A stretch of DNA of 63,151 bases from an uncultured Lachnospiraceae bacterium (GTDB lineage Bacteria > Bacillota > Clostridia > Lachnospirales > Lachnospiraceae). Shown here one piece after another: positions 54,134 to 63,151 of the stretch. The number at the start of each line of letters is the position of its first letter. Positions within the stretch are counted from its first letter, which is position 1. The position numbers and the translations under genes are program-made. The notes under the pieces were generated by a model. That model searched no databases. It saw only the letters and a list, made by a program, of their open reading frames with translations, and was not told where the DNA came from. The stretch is taken from NCBI GenBank assembly GCA_934320845.1, contig CAKRFU010000016.1:1-63151 (forward strand), given 5' to 3'.

Positions 54134-54815
54134 ACTGTCTGAAAGGCCTGATATAAATAATAGTGTAATAAAAGGCAAATAATACGCAGCCTCCGACGAG
54201 GTCTAAAAACGAGTGCTGTTTAAGTGTCAGTGTTGATATGCATATAAGAATGCAAAGTATGAGCGATGAAAGTCTTATGATTTTTATCGCTTTTCTTTTT
54301 TTGTCGCTTTTAACAATGCTTGTATTATCAACATTTCTAAAATAGTAGCTTCTGCTTATGCCAAAATGGATGGCAACAGAGTTAAAAACGTGAATGCTCG
54401 GAAAAACATTAGTGTCGGTATCGGTACGGTAAAGTATATCAATGATTGTCGTAAATATATTGCTGTGGTCAAATGTTTTTGGGCGCATTGTTTGGGCATT
54501 TGGAAAAACGGTGTAAATAATAAGCGAAGTTGTCATTCCAAGCAGCAACACGGCACAACATCTGTAAAAGTCATCGAGGTGCTTTGTCTGAAAGAAAAGA
54601 TATACTAAACTGACTGCGACATATAAAAACCATAAAAGATATGGAATTATAAAGATTTCGCAAAACGGAATATAGTCATCTATTTTGCAATGTATTTCGG
54701 TAAAATGTACATTGGTTCTTTTTTCAAGGGTCATAAACCAAAAAAGATAAATTGGCATATATAAAATAATAATTGCATGTTTGTATTTAAAAAGAAAATC
54801 TTTTAATCTAGTCAT
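54111..54815 (-). CDS. PAP2-superfamily membrane phosphatase
   Basis: A 234-residue membrane protein with about six helices. Phosphatase motifs fit TNVFPSIHVFNSVA (PSxH) and LKQHSFLDLVGG (HxxxD), with MRPKTF as a weak first motif. This fits PAP2_C or phosphatidic-acid-phosphatase-like enzymes acting on lipid phosphates at the outer face of the membrane. GAGGA lies seven bases before the ATG. Its start overlaps the stop of a 65- to 69-residue reading frame by ATGA, and its end overlaps ksgA. Confidence 0.85.
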   Translation of the reverse strand: MTRLKDFLFKYKHAIIILYMPIYLFWFMTLEKRTNVHFTEIHCKIDDYIPFCEIFIIPYLLWFLYVAVSLVYLFFQTKHLDDFYRCCAVLLLGMTTSLIIYTVFPNAQTMRPKTFDHSNIFTTIIDILYRTDTDTNVFPSIHVFNSVAIHFGISRSYYFRNVDNTSIVKSDKKRKAIKIIRLSSLILCILICISTLTLKQHSFLDLVGGCVLFAFYYTIIYIRPFRQSKLSTDC

Positions 54816-55021
54816 AAAAATCCTCGTTCTGCCATTATAGTGTAACCATATTCATATTTAATAAATACGGTTGATAATAAAAATGCCGTTGCACTGTATG
54901 CTGTGGCATGGATTGGTATGTGAAAATGGTTTGCATATGCTGAGACACTTTCAGTCAACAAATGTAATGAATAGTTTAGCATAAAAAATTGGATTAAACA
55001 ATAAACCATATCTAAAATCAA
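54812..55021 (-). CDS. Small hypothetical protein translationally coupled to the PAP2 gene
   Basis: A 69-residue frame opening at TTG 55021, or 65 residues from ATG 55009. It has a hydrophobic N-terminal stretch (VYCLIQFFMLNYSLHLL) and a moderately hydrophobic remainder (ATAYSATAFLLSTVFI). The stop shares ATGA with the start of the PAP2 gene, typical of coupled genes. No good ribosome site precedes it and a terminator lies just upstream, so it may be a remnant or leader. No family recognised. Confidence 0.35.
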   Translation of the reverse strand: MILDMVYCLIQFFMLNYSLHLLTESVSAYANHFHIPIHATAYSATAFLLSTVFIKYEYGYTIMAERGFL

Positions 55022-55024
55022 TAT

Positions 55025-55060
55025 AAAAAAGCCGCAAAGATAACATATTCGCGGCTTTTT
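55025..55060 (-). terminator. Terminator after the DUF4179-like gene
   Basis: AAAAAAGCCGC (55025-55035) pairs with GCGGCTTTTT (55051-55060) around a 15-base loop; the minus-strand T run lies on the far side of the DUF4179-like stop codon. Confidence 0.88.
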
Positions 55061-55078
55061 CTGAAAATATAAACAGAA

Positions 55079-56023
55079 TTATTCGGGCTTGATTTTTATT
55101 TCATAATAATCGTTGTTTTCATCATTTTCTATTTCTTCATCTTCTGTGATACCAACATATTTCTTTGGATTGTCAAACAGCAGACTTTCCACCTCGTTGA
55201 CATCAATAATACCTTCTACATTTGCCCGTAGTTTCCATGCATCATTAGACTTAATGGATTTTTGGGATGCACTGGATAAAGTATTATCCATACCACATAG
55301 ATAGATTGTTCCATTCTTCATTTTGACACCTTTAAAATGTGGTATCATGTTGTGTGATATGTTCTTTTTTGATTTTAGCGTGACATTAACAGAGAGAGGG
55401 GAAAGTTGTATCTGCCCAATAGATATGCCAGTCTCTCCTAACATATTGTTCTGTGCCGTGAGGTTGTATTTACTTGAATTTCCAGCCAAAGGAGCTTCTA
55501 GTTTCCAAGTCGCAGATGTCACATTTTCCATTTGACTATCCGTGCCATGAATATACTGTCCGAGATTTGTCAATGTAATATTGATTGTTTTGTTTAAGAA
55601 ATAATTCTCTTTTCCGTTGCTGGTAAACAGCATATTATATTCCAGACTGCCATCTTTATTTGCGTAAGGAAAGATTAGGCTGCCATCTGTATTTTTAAAT
55701 AATGTTTCGCCATTTGGCATAATAGGCTGTCCATTTTCATTCGTTACCGTACCGTCATAAAAATCATGCCAGCCGCTTAATTTTTTTCCGTCTATTGTAG
55801 CATTAAATTCATCAAACTCAGGAACACTATCAGTATTGTTGAGATTATAACCGGTGACCTTAAGTGATACGAATGCGTAATAGCTGTCAACTACAGTCTG
55901 TTGTACCGTTGCTTTCACACCATTCTTTGTGCAAGTCGTGTTTTTACCATCCGGTTGATTTAATAAACCTTGCTCTTGATATTTAGAAATCTGCTCATCG
56001 GTGACATGATAATTATTTTTCAT
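55079..56023 (-). CDS. DUF4179-like protein lacking its membrane anchor, probably truncated
   Basis: A 314-residue protein like the extracytoplasmic part of DUF4179 proteins, which usually have a short cytoplasmic anti-sigma-type region and one membrane helix first. Recognisable parts are GVKATVQQTVVDSYYAFVSLKVTGYNL, a Ser/Thr/Asn-rich beta-sandwich body, and IQLSPLSVNVTLKSK. Here the protein begins directly with this region: no signal peptide or membrane helix is present and no sigma-factor gene is adjacent. The most likely reading is a 5'-truncated remnant still with an open frame. It is divergent from the cas operon 189 bases away. An acidic tail ends the protein. Confidence 0.6.
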   Translation of the reverse strand: MKNNYHVTDEQISKYQEQGLLNQPDGKNTTCTKNGVKATVQQTVVDSYYAFVSLKVTGYNLNNTDSVPEFDEFNATIDGKKLSGWHDFYDGTVTNENGQPIMPNGETLFKNTDGSLIFPYANKDGSLEYNMLFTSNGKENYFLNKTINITLTNLGQYIHGTDSQMENVTSATWKLEAPLAGNSSKYNLTAQNNMLGETGISIGQIQLSPLSVNVTLKSKKNISHNMIPHFKGVKMKNGTIYLCGMDNTLSSASQKSIKSNDAWKLRANVEGIIDVNEVESLLFDNPKKYVGITEDEEIENDENNDYYEIKIKPE

Positions 56024-56212
56024 ATAATTATTCCAGTGTTTCTATATAAAATACTCTGCGTTTGAGGAAAATGTTACATGAAGTTTAAAATAAATTTATA
56101 TAGCAGAAGAAAAGTGATATACTAAACTCAATCATTCAAATAATAAGAGTTGAAATGATTGAAGTAAAATGAGATTGAAGAATAATTATGGATTATGGAA
56201 AGGGATGAAAAA

Positions 56213-56935
56213 ATGAACCAGTTCAAATTAACTTTTAGTTTGGAAAAACCATTTTTGCCAAAAAGTTTGGAATCACTCATGATTAGTTTTTTTAAAGAGG
56301 CAACATTGAACTATTCAGAACAATTTCATATGAGTCTTTACGACAAGAGCAAATCTGTCATGAAAGGTTATACATTTTCGTGTTATCTTCCAAATGCAAA
56401 GTTTCAAAAAGAACAGATTTCACTGGGGATGCCTTGTTTTGAGGTGTTTTTTAGTGACGCTGATCTTGCGGAAAGCATACAGATGCTTAATTCTTTTAAG
56501 ACTATGTATGGAAAAAGTTATCCCATGAAGTGTAATTCTATGAAACTTGTGTCTATTGTTGCACAAAAACGAAAGGAAATAAGGGATTCAGAGATTGTTG
56601 TAAAAATGTTGAGTTCCCTTATCGTAAGGAAACATAAGTCCGATGATAATTCCGATATTTATTACACTTATGAAGATGATGAATTTGAAGAAGCATTGAA
56701 AGAAAATGTTGATTTTATGTTGAAAAAACTTGATGTACCGATTTCAACAGATGGTTTTTCAATTGTTCCTATAAAAGGAAAAAAGGTTGTTCAGTGTGTG
56801 TTTGAACATATGATAGATGCAAATATCGGGATTTATAAATTGACGGGGACACCTGAACTTTTGAACTTTTTGTATATGGCAGGGTTAGGATGCCGAAGGT
56901 CAGAAGGGCATGGTAAATTTGAGATCGTTATGTAG
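56213..56935 (+). CDS. cas6: CRISPR endoribonuclease Cas6
   Basis: A 240-residue Cas6, which cuts the CRISPR precursor RNA within each repeat. The C-terminal glycine-rich loop reads GLGCRRSEGHGKFEIV, the family signature, and the N-terminal ferredoxin-like fold starts KLTFSLEKPFLPK. ATG at 56213 is chosen because GGAAAGGG lies just upstream. It is the first gene of a type I-B set; a -10-like TATACT at 56118-56123 may belong to the operon promoter. The catalytic histidine is probably near the N terminus (FHMSLYDKS), by inference. Confidence 0.92.
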   Translation: MNQFKLTFSLEKPFLPKSLESLMISFFKEATLNYSEQFHMSLYDKSKSVMKGYTFSCYLPNAKFQKEQISLGMPCFEVFFSDADLAESIQMLNSFKTMYGKSYPMKCNSMKLVSIVAQKRKEIRDSEIVVKMLSSLIVRKHKSDDNSDIYYTYEDDEFEEALKENVDFMLKKLDVPISTDGFSIVPIKGKKVVQCVFEHMIDANIGIYKLTGTPELLNFLYMAGLGCRRSEGHGKFEIVM

Positions 56936-56950
56936 AGGGGAGTGAAATAT

Positions 56951-58616
56951 GTGGAGCCAATCAAGATTACAAAAGGTGATTTTCTGAAAAATGCAGGTAT
57001 TGTGGGAATGTATAATATGTTTCATGTTTTAAATGCCAGAGAAGGTGAAGATTTTTGGATTGATGAAGAAGAACAGGTACTCTGCATAAGTCGTGAGTTT
57101 GCATTGAATGCAGACTGGACAGATATGTACTTTAAAGCATTCGTAGAAATTTATGGTCCAATGTGTACATATCAGGAAATTATAAATAGGATTGAAAAAT
57201 GTAAAGGAGTTATAGAAAAAGGAGCTGGTATAGAAAAAAACAGCAGTATAAAAGATGATTTGAAATACATTACAGATAAGATGTTGTCTAATAGTTATAA
57301 AAGTGGTTTTGCAAATATTCGTGACAAAATTAAAAATCCAGAAATATATGAGAATCTTAAAAGTAAAAAAATAAATGTGAAAATGGAGTCTGATGAGATA
57401 CTGAAAAGATTGTCAGAACTTGAAAACTTTTTAAAACAGCCATTGTGTAGGGAAACTTTTTGTATGAAAAGTATAATCTACAATTACATAAATCGTTTTT
57501 GGAATGGCAAAAGTTTTTTGCTTAGGGCAAATGCGGCAAAAGATATGCGTGAGATGTTTGAAAAAGATTTTTCAAAACCTTTAAGAGATTATCTGCGAAA
57601 ATCTCATGAAAAATCTAAGGAGTATTGTATTGAATGTAATACTCTGATAGACAGTAAAGAAAAGATTTCAATTGCTTTTATGAATGATATGGCAGATGAC
57701 CTTTCAAGAAAGCGTTCAGCATTTTGGAACTGCAAAGTTGATGCGTATATATGTCCTTTATGTGCTTATCTGTATGCGCTTGTTCCTTTGGGATTTCGTC
57801 TGGTTGGAAATAAGTTTGTTTTTCAGAATATAGATTATGATATTAAGGCATTGACCGCTGTTAATAAAACGGTAAAGGTAGTACTGGAAGAAAGTGCAAA
57901 GCATAGTGAAGAAAAATACACTACATGGGTTGCAAGGACTTTAAATACAATATTTAAATTAAAGATTAAAGAGCTTAATAACATACCTGTGATATTAAGA
58001 GGAACAAATGCAGAAGACACGTATATTTTTAATATATTATATAAAGATATTCTAAATGTTCTTAAGGATGATAAGATAATGGGATATTTAGAAAAGTTAT
58101 CAGAACATCCAAATGTGAAGATAAAAAATGATTTTTTAAATGTGTATGAGAGCTCGATTGAAAATCTGATAAATTATAATAATCAGTACAGGCTTATAAA
58201 CAGGCTTATTAAGGCAAGCATTGAAACAGAAAGTATTTTGAGCAGGGCAGTGCTTGTATTTAAGATTCAGGTCAGAACATTTATGATTGTACAAGGTGAA
58301 GGAGGTAATAAGAAAATGAATGTATGGGCTATGAGAAATAGCGGATATGAGTTGAGAAAAGCAATTTTAGCCGCAAAAGGAGTTGTTTCTGATGAGTGCA
58401 TAAGAGGAACAATTTACAGACTGACAAATGCACTTTCGGTAGGTAGTACAGAGAGATTTATGGACATTATTATCAGATTATATACATCGAGCAGACTTGA
58501 TGTGCCAAATGGTTTTGTTGATATGCTACAGGACAGAGAGAAATTCAATCAATATGGATATGCGTTTATTTTAGGATTAAAAGGAAGTCATTATGTAAGT
58601 AAGGAGGAAAATGAAA

Positions 58617-58624
<8 letters not shown>
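56951..58624 (+). CDS. cas8b1: Type I-B CRISPR large subunit Cas8b (Cst1-like)
   Basis: A 557-residue large subunit of the Cascade complex, which recognises the PAM. It fits the Cst1 (Tneap) type: N-terminal LKNAGIVGMYNMF, and a split zinc-binding motif with CIEC (about 226-229) and CPLC (about 268-271). It follows cas6 by 15 bases. GTG at 56951 is preferred because GAGGGGA lies nine bases upstream; a GTG three codons earlier is too close to that site. Its last eight bases overlap cas7. Confidence 0.9.
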
Positions 58625-60213
<1,589 letters not shown>

Positions 60214-60263
60214 GAAAAATATAATAGATACATTTTGGAATGAAAATTTATAGGGGAATGGAA

Positions 60264-62660
60264 ATGAATTTTTACGCAAAATCAAAAAAATATATATTGA
60301 AACCAAATGAAAAAGAGAAAGTTGAGAAAGCATATTCAGATTTAATAGAAGAAATGGGCGATATACTTTCAGAGGCTGAGATTGCGGCATTGGAAAATGA
60401 GAAGAACAGTATCATTAACGATGTTTATGAAGAACAAAAAACACTTAGGGAACACTTAGATGAAACTGTTAAGTGTGCGGAAAAATTTTTTGAACAGTAT
60501 GGAAAATATTTTACTGAAAAGGAAAAAAATCTTATTTATACTGCGTGCAGGTATCATGATGTTGGAAAGGCAAATCTGGTTTTTCAGGCAAAGATATCTG
60601 ATGATGCCGATAAAAAGTACAAAAATATAACACAAGTACCACATGGTTTTCTTAGTGCACTTACTTTATCATTGGATGAATTACAAACAAAATTTGATGA
60701 CATAACAAATGATGATTTTAGATGTCTTGTAACGGCAGTTTATTATCATCATACAAGAGATGATGAATTTAAAGATGCTGAAATAAGAGAATTTTCAAAT
60801 AAATATTTTAAAGACTGTTTTAATGAGTTTAGTGAAATAAGTGACTGGAAAACTAAAATTAGAAATCGTTGCGAACTTCTTTTCCGTAATTCAAATTTAG
60901 ATCCGAAGCGTATGGAAAATGAAGATTTATGGCATGAATATATGCTTATAAAGGGTATGTTAAATAAATTTGACTGGACAGTAAGCAGTGGAAAAATTGA
61001 ATCCGAGGAAAAGGTTGATTTTGAAAAAAAGAAACTGATAAATAATATTGATAAAAGATATGAGAAAAATCTGAGAGCGGTTCAGCAGTATATGAAAGAA
61101 AAAGCAGACAGCAATGTTGTCATAATCGCACCTACGGGTTCTGGAAAAACAGAAGCAGCATTATATTGGCTTAACGGAGAAAAGGGATTTTATACATTGC
61201 CGCTTAAAGTGTCCTCAAATGCAATATATAAAAGAATACGGGAAGAATATAATTTTAAAGATGTTGCATTGCTTCATTCGGAAAGTTTGCAAAAGTATAT
61301 AGAGGAATCAGTTGATGAACAGAGAAAAGACGATGAGGAAAAGTCTGCAAAAGAGAAGTTTGAAAAGACAAAAATGTTTAGTGCCCCATTAACAATATCT
61401 ACTGTAGACCAGTTGTTTTTATTTGTGTATAAAGCATTGGGAACAGAGGTAATGGCAGCGACATTAAAATATTCAAAGGTTATAATAGACGAAATACAGT
61501 CATATGAACCAAGAATTGTTGCGGCACTTATATATGGTTTAAAAACGATTTCACAGATGGGAGGAAAATTTGCTATTATGACAGCAACACTCCCACCGGT
61601 TCTGCTTGATTTTATGAACAAATATGGATTGATAAAAAATGAAACATATTGTTTTGGAGATTTTTCGGCAGAAAATGTGATGCAGAGACATATGATAAAG
61701 TTATATGAACAGGAATTTAATCTGGAAGAAATAGCGGAGGAAGCAAAAAATAAAAAAGTCCTTGTTATATGCAACACTGTAAGAAAAGCACAAGAAACAT
61801 ATAGTTTGCTGGAAGAATATATGGATAATGTTTATTCATTACACGCAAGATATATTAAAAAACACAGAAAAATGCTTGAAAGAAATATAATGCAGTTTTC
61901 GGAAAACAGAGAAAGTGTAGGTATATGGGTGACAACCCAGATTGTAGAGGCAAGTCTTGACATAGACTTTGATATACTTTATACGGAAATGTGCACCGCA
62001 GACAGTTTGTTACAGCGTATGGGACGCTGCAACAGAAAGGGAAGATATATTCCATTAAAACCTAATATAAAAATTTATAAGACAGAAAATGCAAATAGAC
62101 AAGTAAAAAACAGAACTGAAAACACGGGAATATATTACCGGGATTTATTTGAGCGTTCTTGGGAATGTTTGGGTGTTTATGAGAACCAGATATTTACTGA
62201 AGAACAGAAAATAAATTATATCAACGAAGTTTACGATACAGAAAAAATAGTAAATACTGAATATTATAAAGAAATAGAAGCATATCTTGAATATTTTCAG
62301 GAACTACCTGTAAACGAACTAAGTAAAGTGGATGGTAAGAAAAAATTCAGAATGATAGAGAGTGTGTCTGTCATGCCTGATAAAATTTACAATGAAAATG
62401 AGGATTTCATAGAAAAGTATCAGAGTGAAATATGCGACAGACATTTGGGGAGAGAAGCCAAAGGAATATTAAAAACAAAACTTGATGAATTGACTTTAAG
62501 TGTGACTTTATATAATGAATATTCAATGAAAAAGGAAGGTATAGAAGGTTTTATTGAAAAAACGGATATACATCATACAAATTTTGTGTACGATTTTGAT
62601 GAGGAGACGGGAAAAGGTATCGGGTTATCGAAAACGGAGAGGGAAGGAAATATACTTTAA
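60264..62660 (+). CDS. cas3: CRISPR-associated helicase/nuclease Cas3
   Basis: A 798-residue Cas3 with an N-terminal HD nuclease domain and a C-terminal SF2 helicase. HD residues lie in YHDVGKANLVFQ (about 97) and VYYHHTRDD (about 158-165). Helicase motifs are APTGSGKTEAAL (about 289), DEIQSYEP (409), MTATLPPV, TQIVEASLDIDFD and QRMGRCNRKGR. It degrades target DNA recruited by Cascade. ATG at 60264 has AGGGGA six bases upstream; two earlier ATGs are possible. Length and motifs look intact. No cas4, cas1 or cas2 follows within the window. Confidence 0.95.
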   Translation: MNFYAKSKKYILKPNEKEKVEKAYSDLIEEMGDILSEAEIAALENEKNSIINDVYEEQKTLREHLDETVKCAEKFFEQYGKYFTEKEKNLIYTACRYHDVGKANLVFQAKISDDADKKYKNITQVPHGFLSALTLSLDELQTKFDDITNDDFRCLVTAVYYHHTRDDEFKDAEIREFSNKYFKDCFNEFSEISDWKTKIRNRCELLFRNSNLDPKRMENEDLWHEYMLIKGMLNKFDWTVSSGKIESEEKVDFEKKKLINNIDKRYEKNLRAVQQYMKEKADSNVVIIAPTGSGKTEAALYWLNGEKGFYTLPLKVSSNAIYKRIREEYNFKDVALLHSESLQKYIEESVDEQRKDDEEKSAKEKFEKTKMFSAPLTISTVDQLFLFVYKALGTEVMAATLKYSKVIIDEIQSYEPRIVAALIYGLKTISQMGGKFAIMTATLPPVLLDFMNKYGLIKNETYCFGDFSAENVMQRHMIKLYEQEFNLEEIAEEAKNKKVLVICNTVRKAQETYSLLEEYMDNVYSLHARYIKKHRKMLERNIMQFSENRESVGIWVTTQIVEASLDIDFDILYTEMCTADSLLQRMGRCNRKGRYIPLKPNIKIYKTENANRQVKNRTENTGIYYRDLFERSWECLGVYENQIFTEEQKINYINEVYDTEKIVNTEYYKEIEAYLEYFQELPVNELSKVDGKKKFRMIESVSVMPDKIYNENEDFIEKYQSEICDRHLGREAKGILKTKLDELTLSVTLYNEYSMKKEGIEGFIEKTDIHHTNFVYDFDEETGKGIGLSKTEREGNIL

Positions 62661-62781
62661 CACTATCAAGGAAGTTCCAAACTTCTATTGCGTAGAGTAA
62701 TAAGTAGTGTTATGAGCAAGTAGCAGAGCGGATTGCGAATATCCGCTTAACTATCTGGCTAAATAAAAAGGAGTGATATAA

Positions 62782-63151
62782 ATGATAGATATATATATAC
62801 AGAGAAGAAAAATTCTAAGGACTGGATAATACAAAATGACCTTTACTTTAATTTAAACACCAGTAATGAGGATATGACCGAAAGAGACATAAATCTTATA
62901 AAGCAGGCGGATAATGCTGTACTAACACCAGACAGGCATATTCAGACAAGGTATGGTTTAGGAACAATAAGAAATTTATCATCAGGCTGCAAAACCTTGT
63001 TAAATATTATAAAACATCCGGATAAAGTTGTGTGTGTAGAGGAATGTGGACCTAATGTACTAAAAATAATATTTGAGATGGACAATATTAAGATATATAT
63101 GTCAAGACCAAGTTTTGTTGATGTTTCGGATAATACAAAAATCAGGTTTAA
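62782..63151 (+). pseudogene. Small DUF4869-like gene with a frameshift at an AT-repeat; 3' end outside window
   Basis: A good ribosome site (AAAAGGAG) and ATG start a frame that reads MIDIYIQRRKILRTG and stops. A different frame, entered at the dinucleotide run ATATATATATA (62789-62799), stays open to the window end and reads TEKKNSKDWIIQNDLYFNLN, then later RHIQTRYGLGTIRNLSSGC. This has the look of a small conserved Clostridia protein (I think DUF4869-like; not verified). A net change of one base in the repeat would join start and body. It follows cas3 by 121 bases; a hairpin AGCGGAT/ATCCGCT (62727-62747) without T tract lies between. It may be a pseudogene, a phase-variable gene, or a sequencing slip. 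Confidence 0.55.

Overview
The window reads as chromosomal DNA of a low-GC, spore-forming Clostridium-class Firmicute, most likely a member of the Lachnospiraceae. The grounds are AT-rich genes with strong AGGAGG-type ribosome sites, frequent ATA isoleucine codons, a SpoVAF-type spore protein, an amino-acid ABC transporter in which binding protein and permease are fused, a DUF4179-type protein and a type I-B cas operon. The species call is inference; no rRNA is present.

Layout. 1-6.8 kb: rplL, a Cof-type HAD phosphatase, a tiny cysteine-rich protein, an OmpR-type two-component pair followed by two tandem paralogous exported proteins, and a short-chain dehydrogenase. 6.8-9.7 kb (minus strand): a membrane-anchored C39-like cysteine peptidase and a second, VanRS-like two-component system. 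9.8-15 kb (minus strand): a sugar or polyol cassette (PfkB kinase, GPH symporter, VOC protein, zinc dehydrogenase, ROK regulator) with palindromic operator-like sites at its promoter. 15.4-19.9 kb: two identical tRNA-Lys genes in opposite orientation enclosing a YitT protein, a divergent cation-diffusion facilitator and a 7TM hybrid histidine kinase. 20-30.5 kb: two aminotransferases, a glycerol-3-phosphate cytidylyltransferase, a 1231-residue two-domain teichoic-acid-type glycerophosphotransferase and a 1248-residue secreted metallophosphatase with basic repeats. 30.6-31.3 kb: a five-gene tRNA cluster (Pro, Gly, Arg, His, Gln). 31.4-43 kb: ThrH, a chemoreceptor paired with a binding lipoprotein, a GGDEF-EAL protein, MATE and NhaD transporters, a nuclease-like protein, SpoVAF-like and TatD proteins. 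43.9-53.2 kb: a PucR regulator divergent from a seven-gene amino-acid catabolic operon. 53.3-56 kb: ksgA, a PAP2-type protein and a truncated DUF4179 protein. 56.2-62.7 kb: type I-B effector genes cas6-cas8b-cas7-cas5-cas3, followed not by adaptation genes but by a small frameshifted gene.

The most coherent candidate for an undescribed pathway is the PucR/RocB/amidinohydrolase/ABC/aminotransferase/D-2-hydroxyacid dehydrogenase/AEC operon. It reads as import and deconjugation of an arginine-like compound, conversion to a 2-oxo acid, reduction to a D-hydroxy acid and export. It carries a terminator-like hairpin at the very start of its predicted transcript. Other points of note are the cas3-distal gene with a frameshift at an AT-dinucleotide tract, the permuted binding-protein domain of the transporter, and the anionic-polymer synthase next to a highly basic secreted enzyme.
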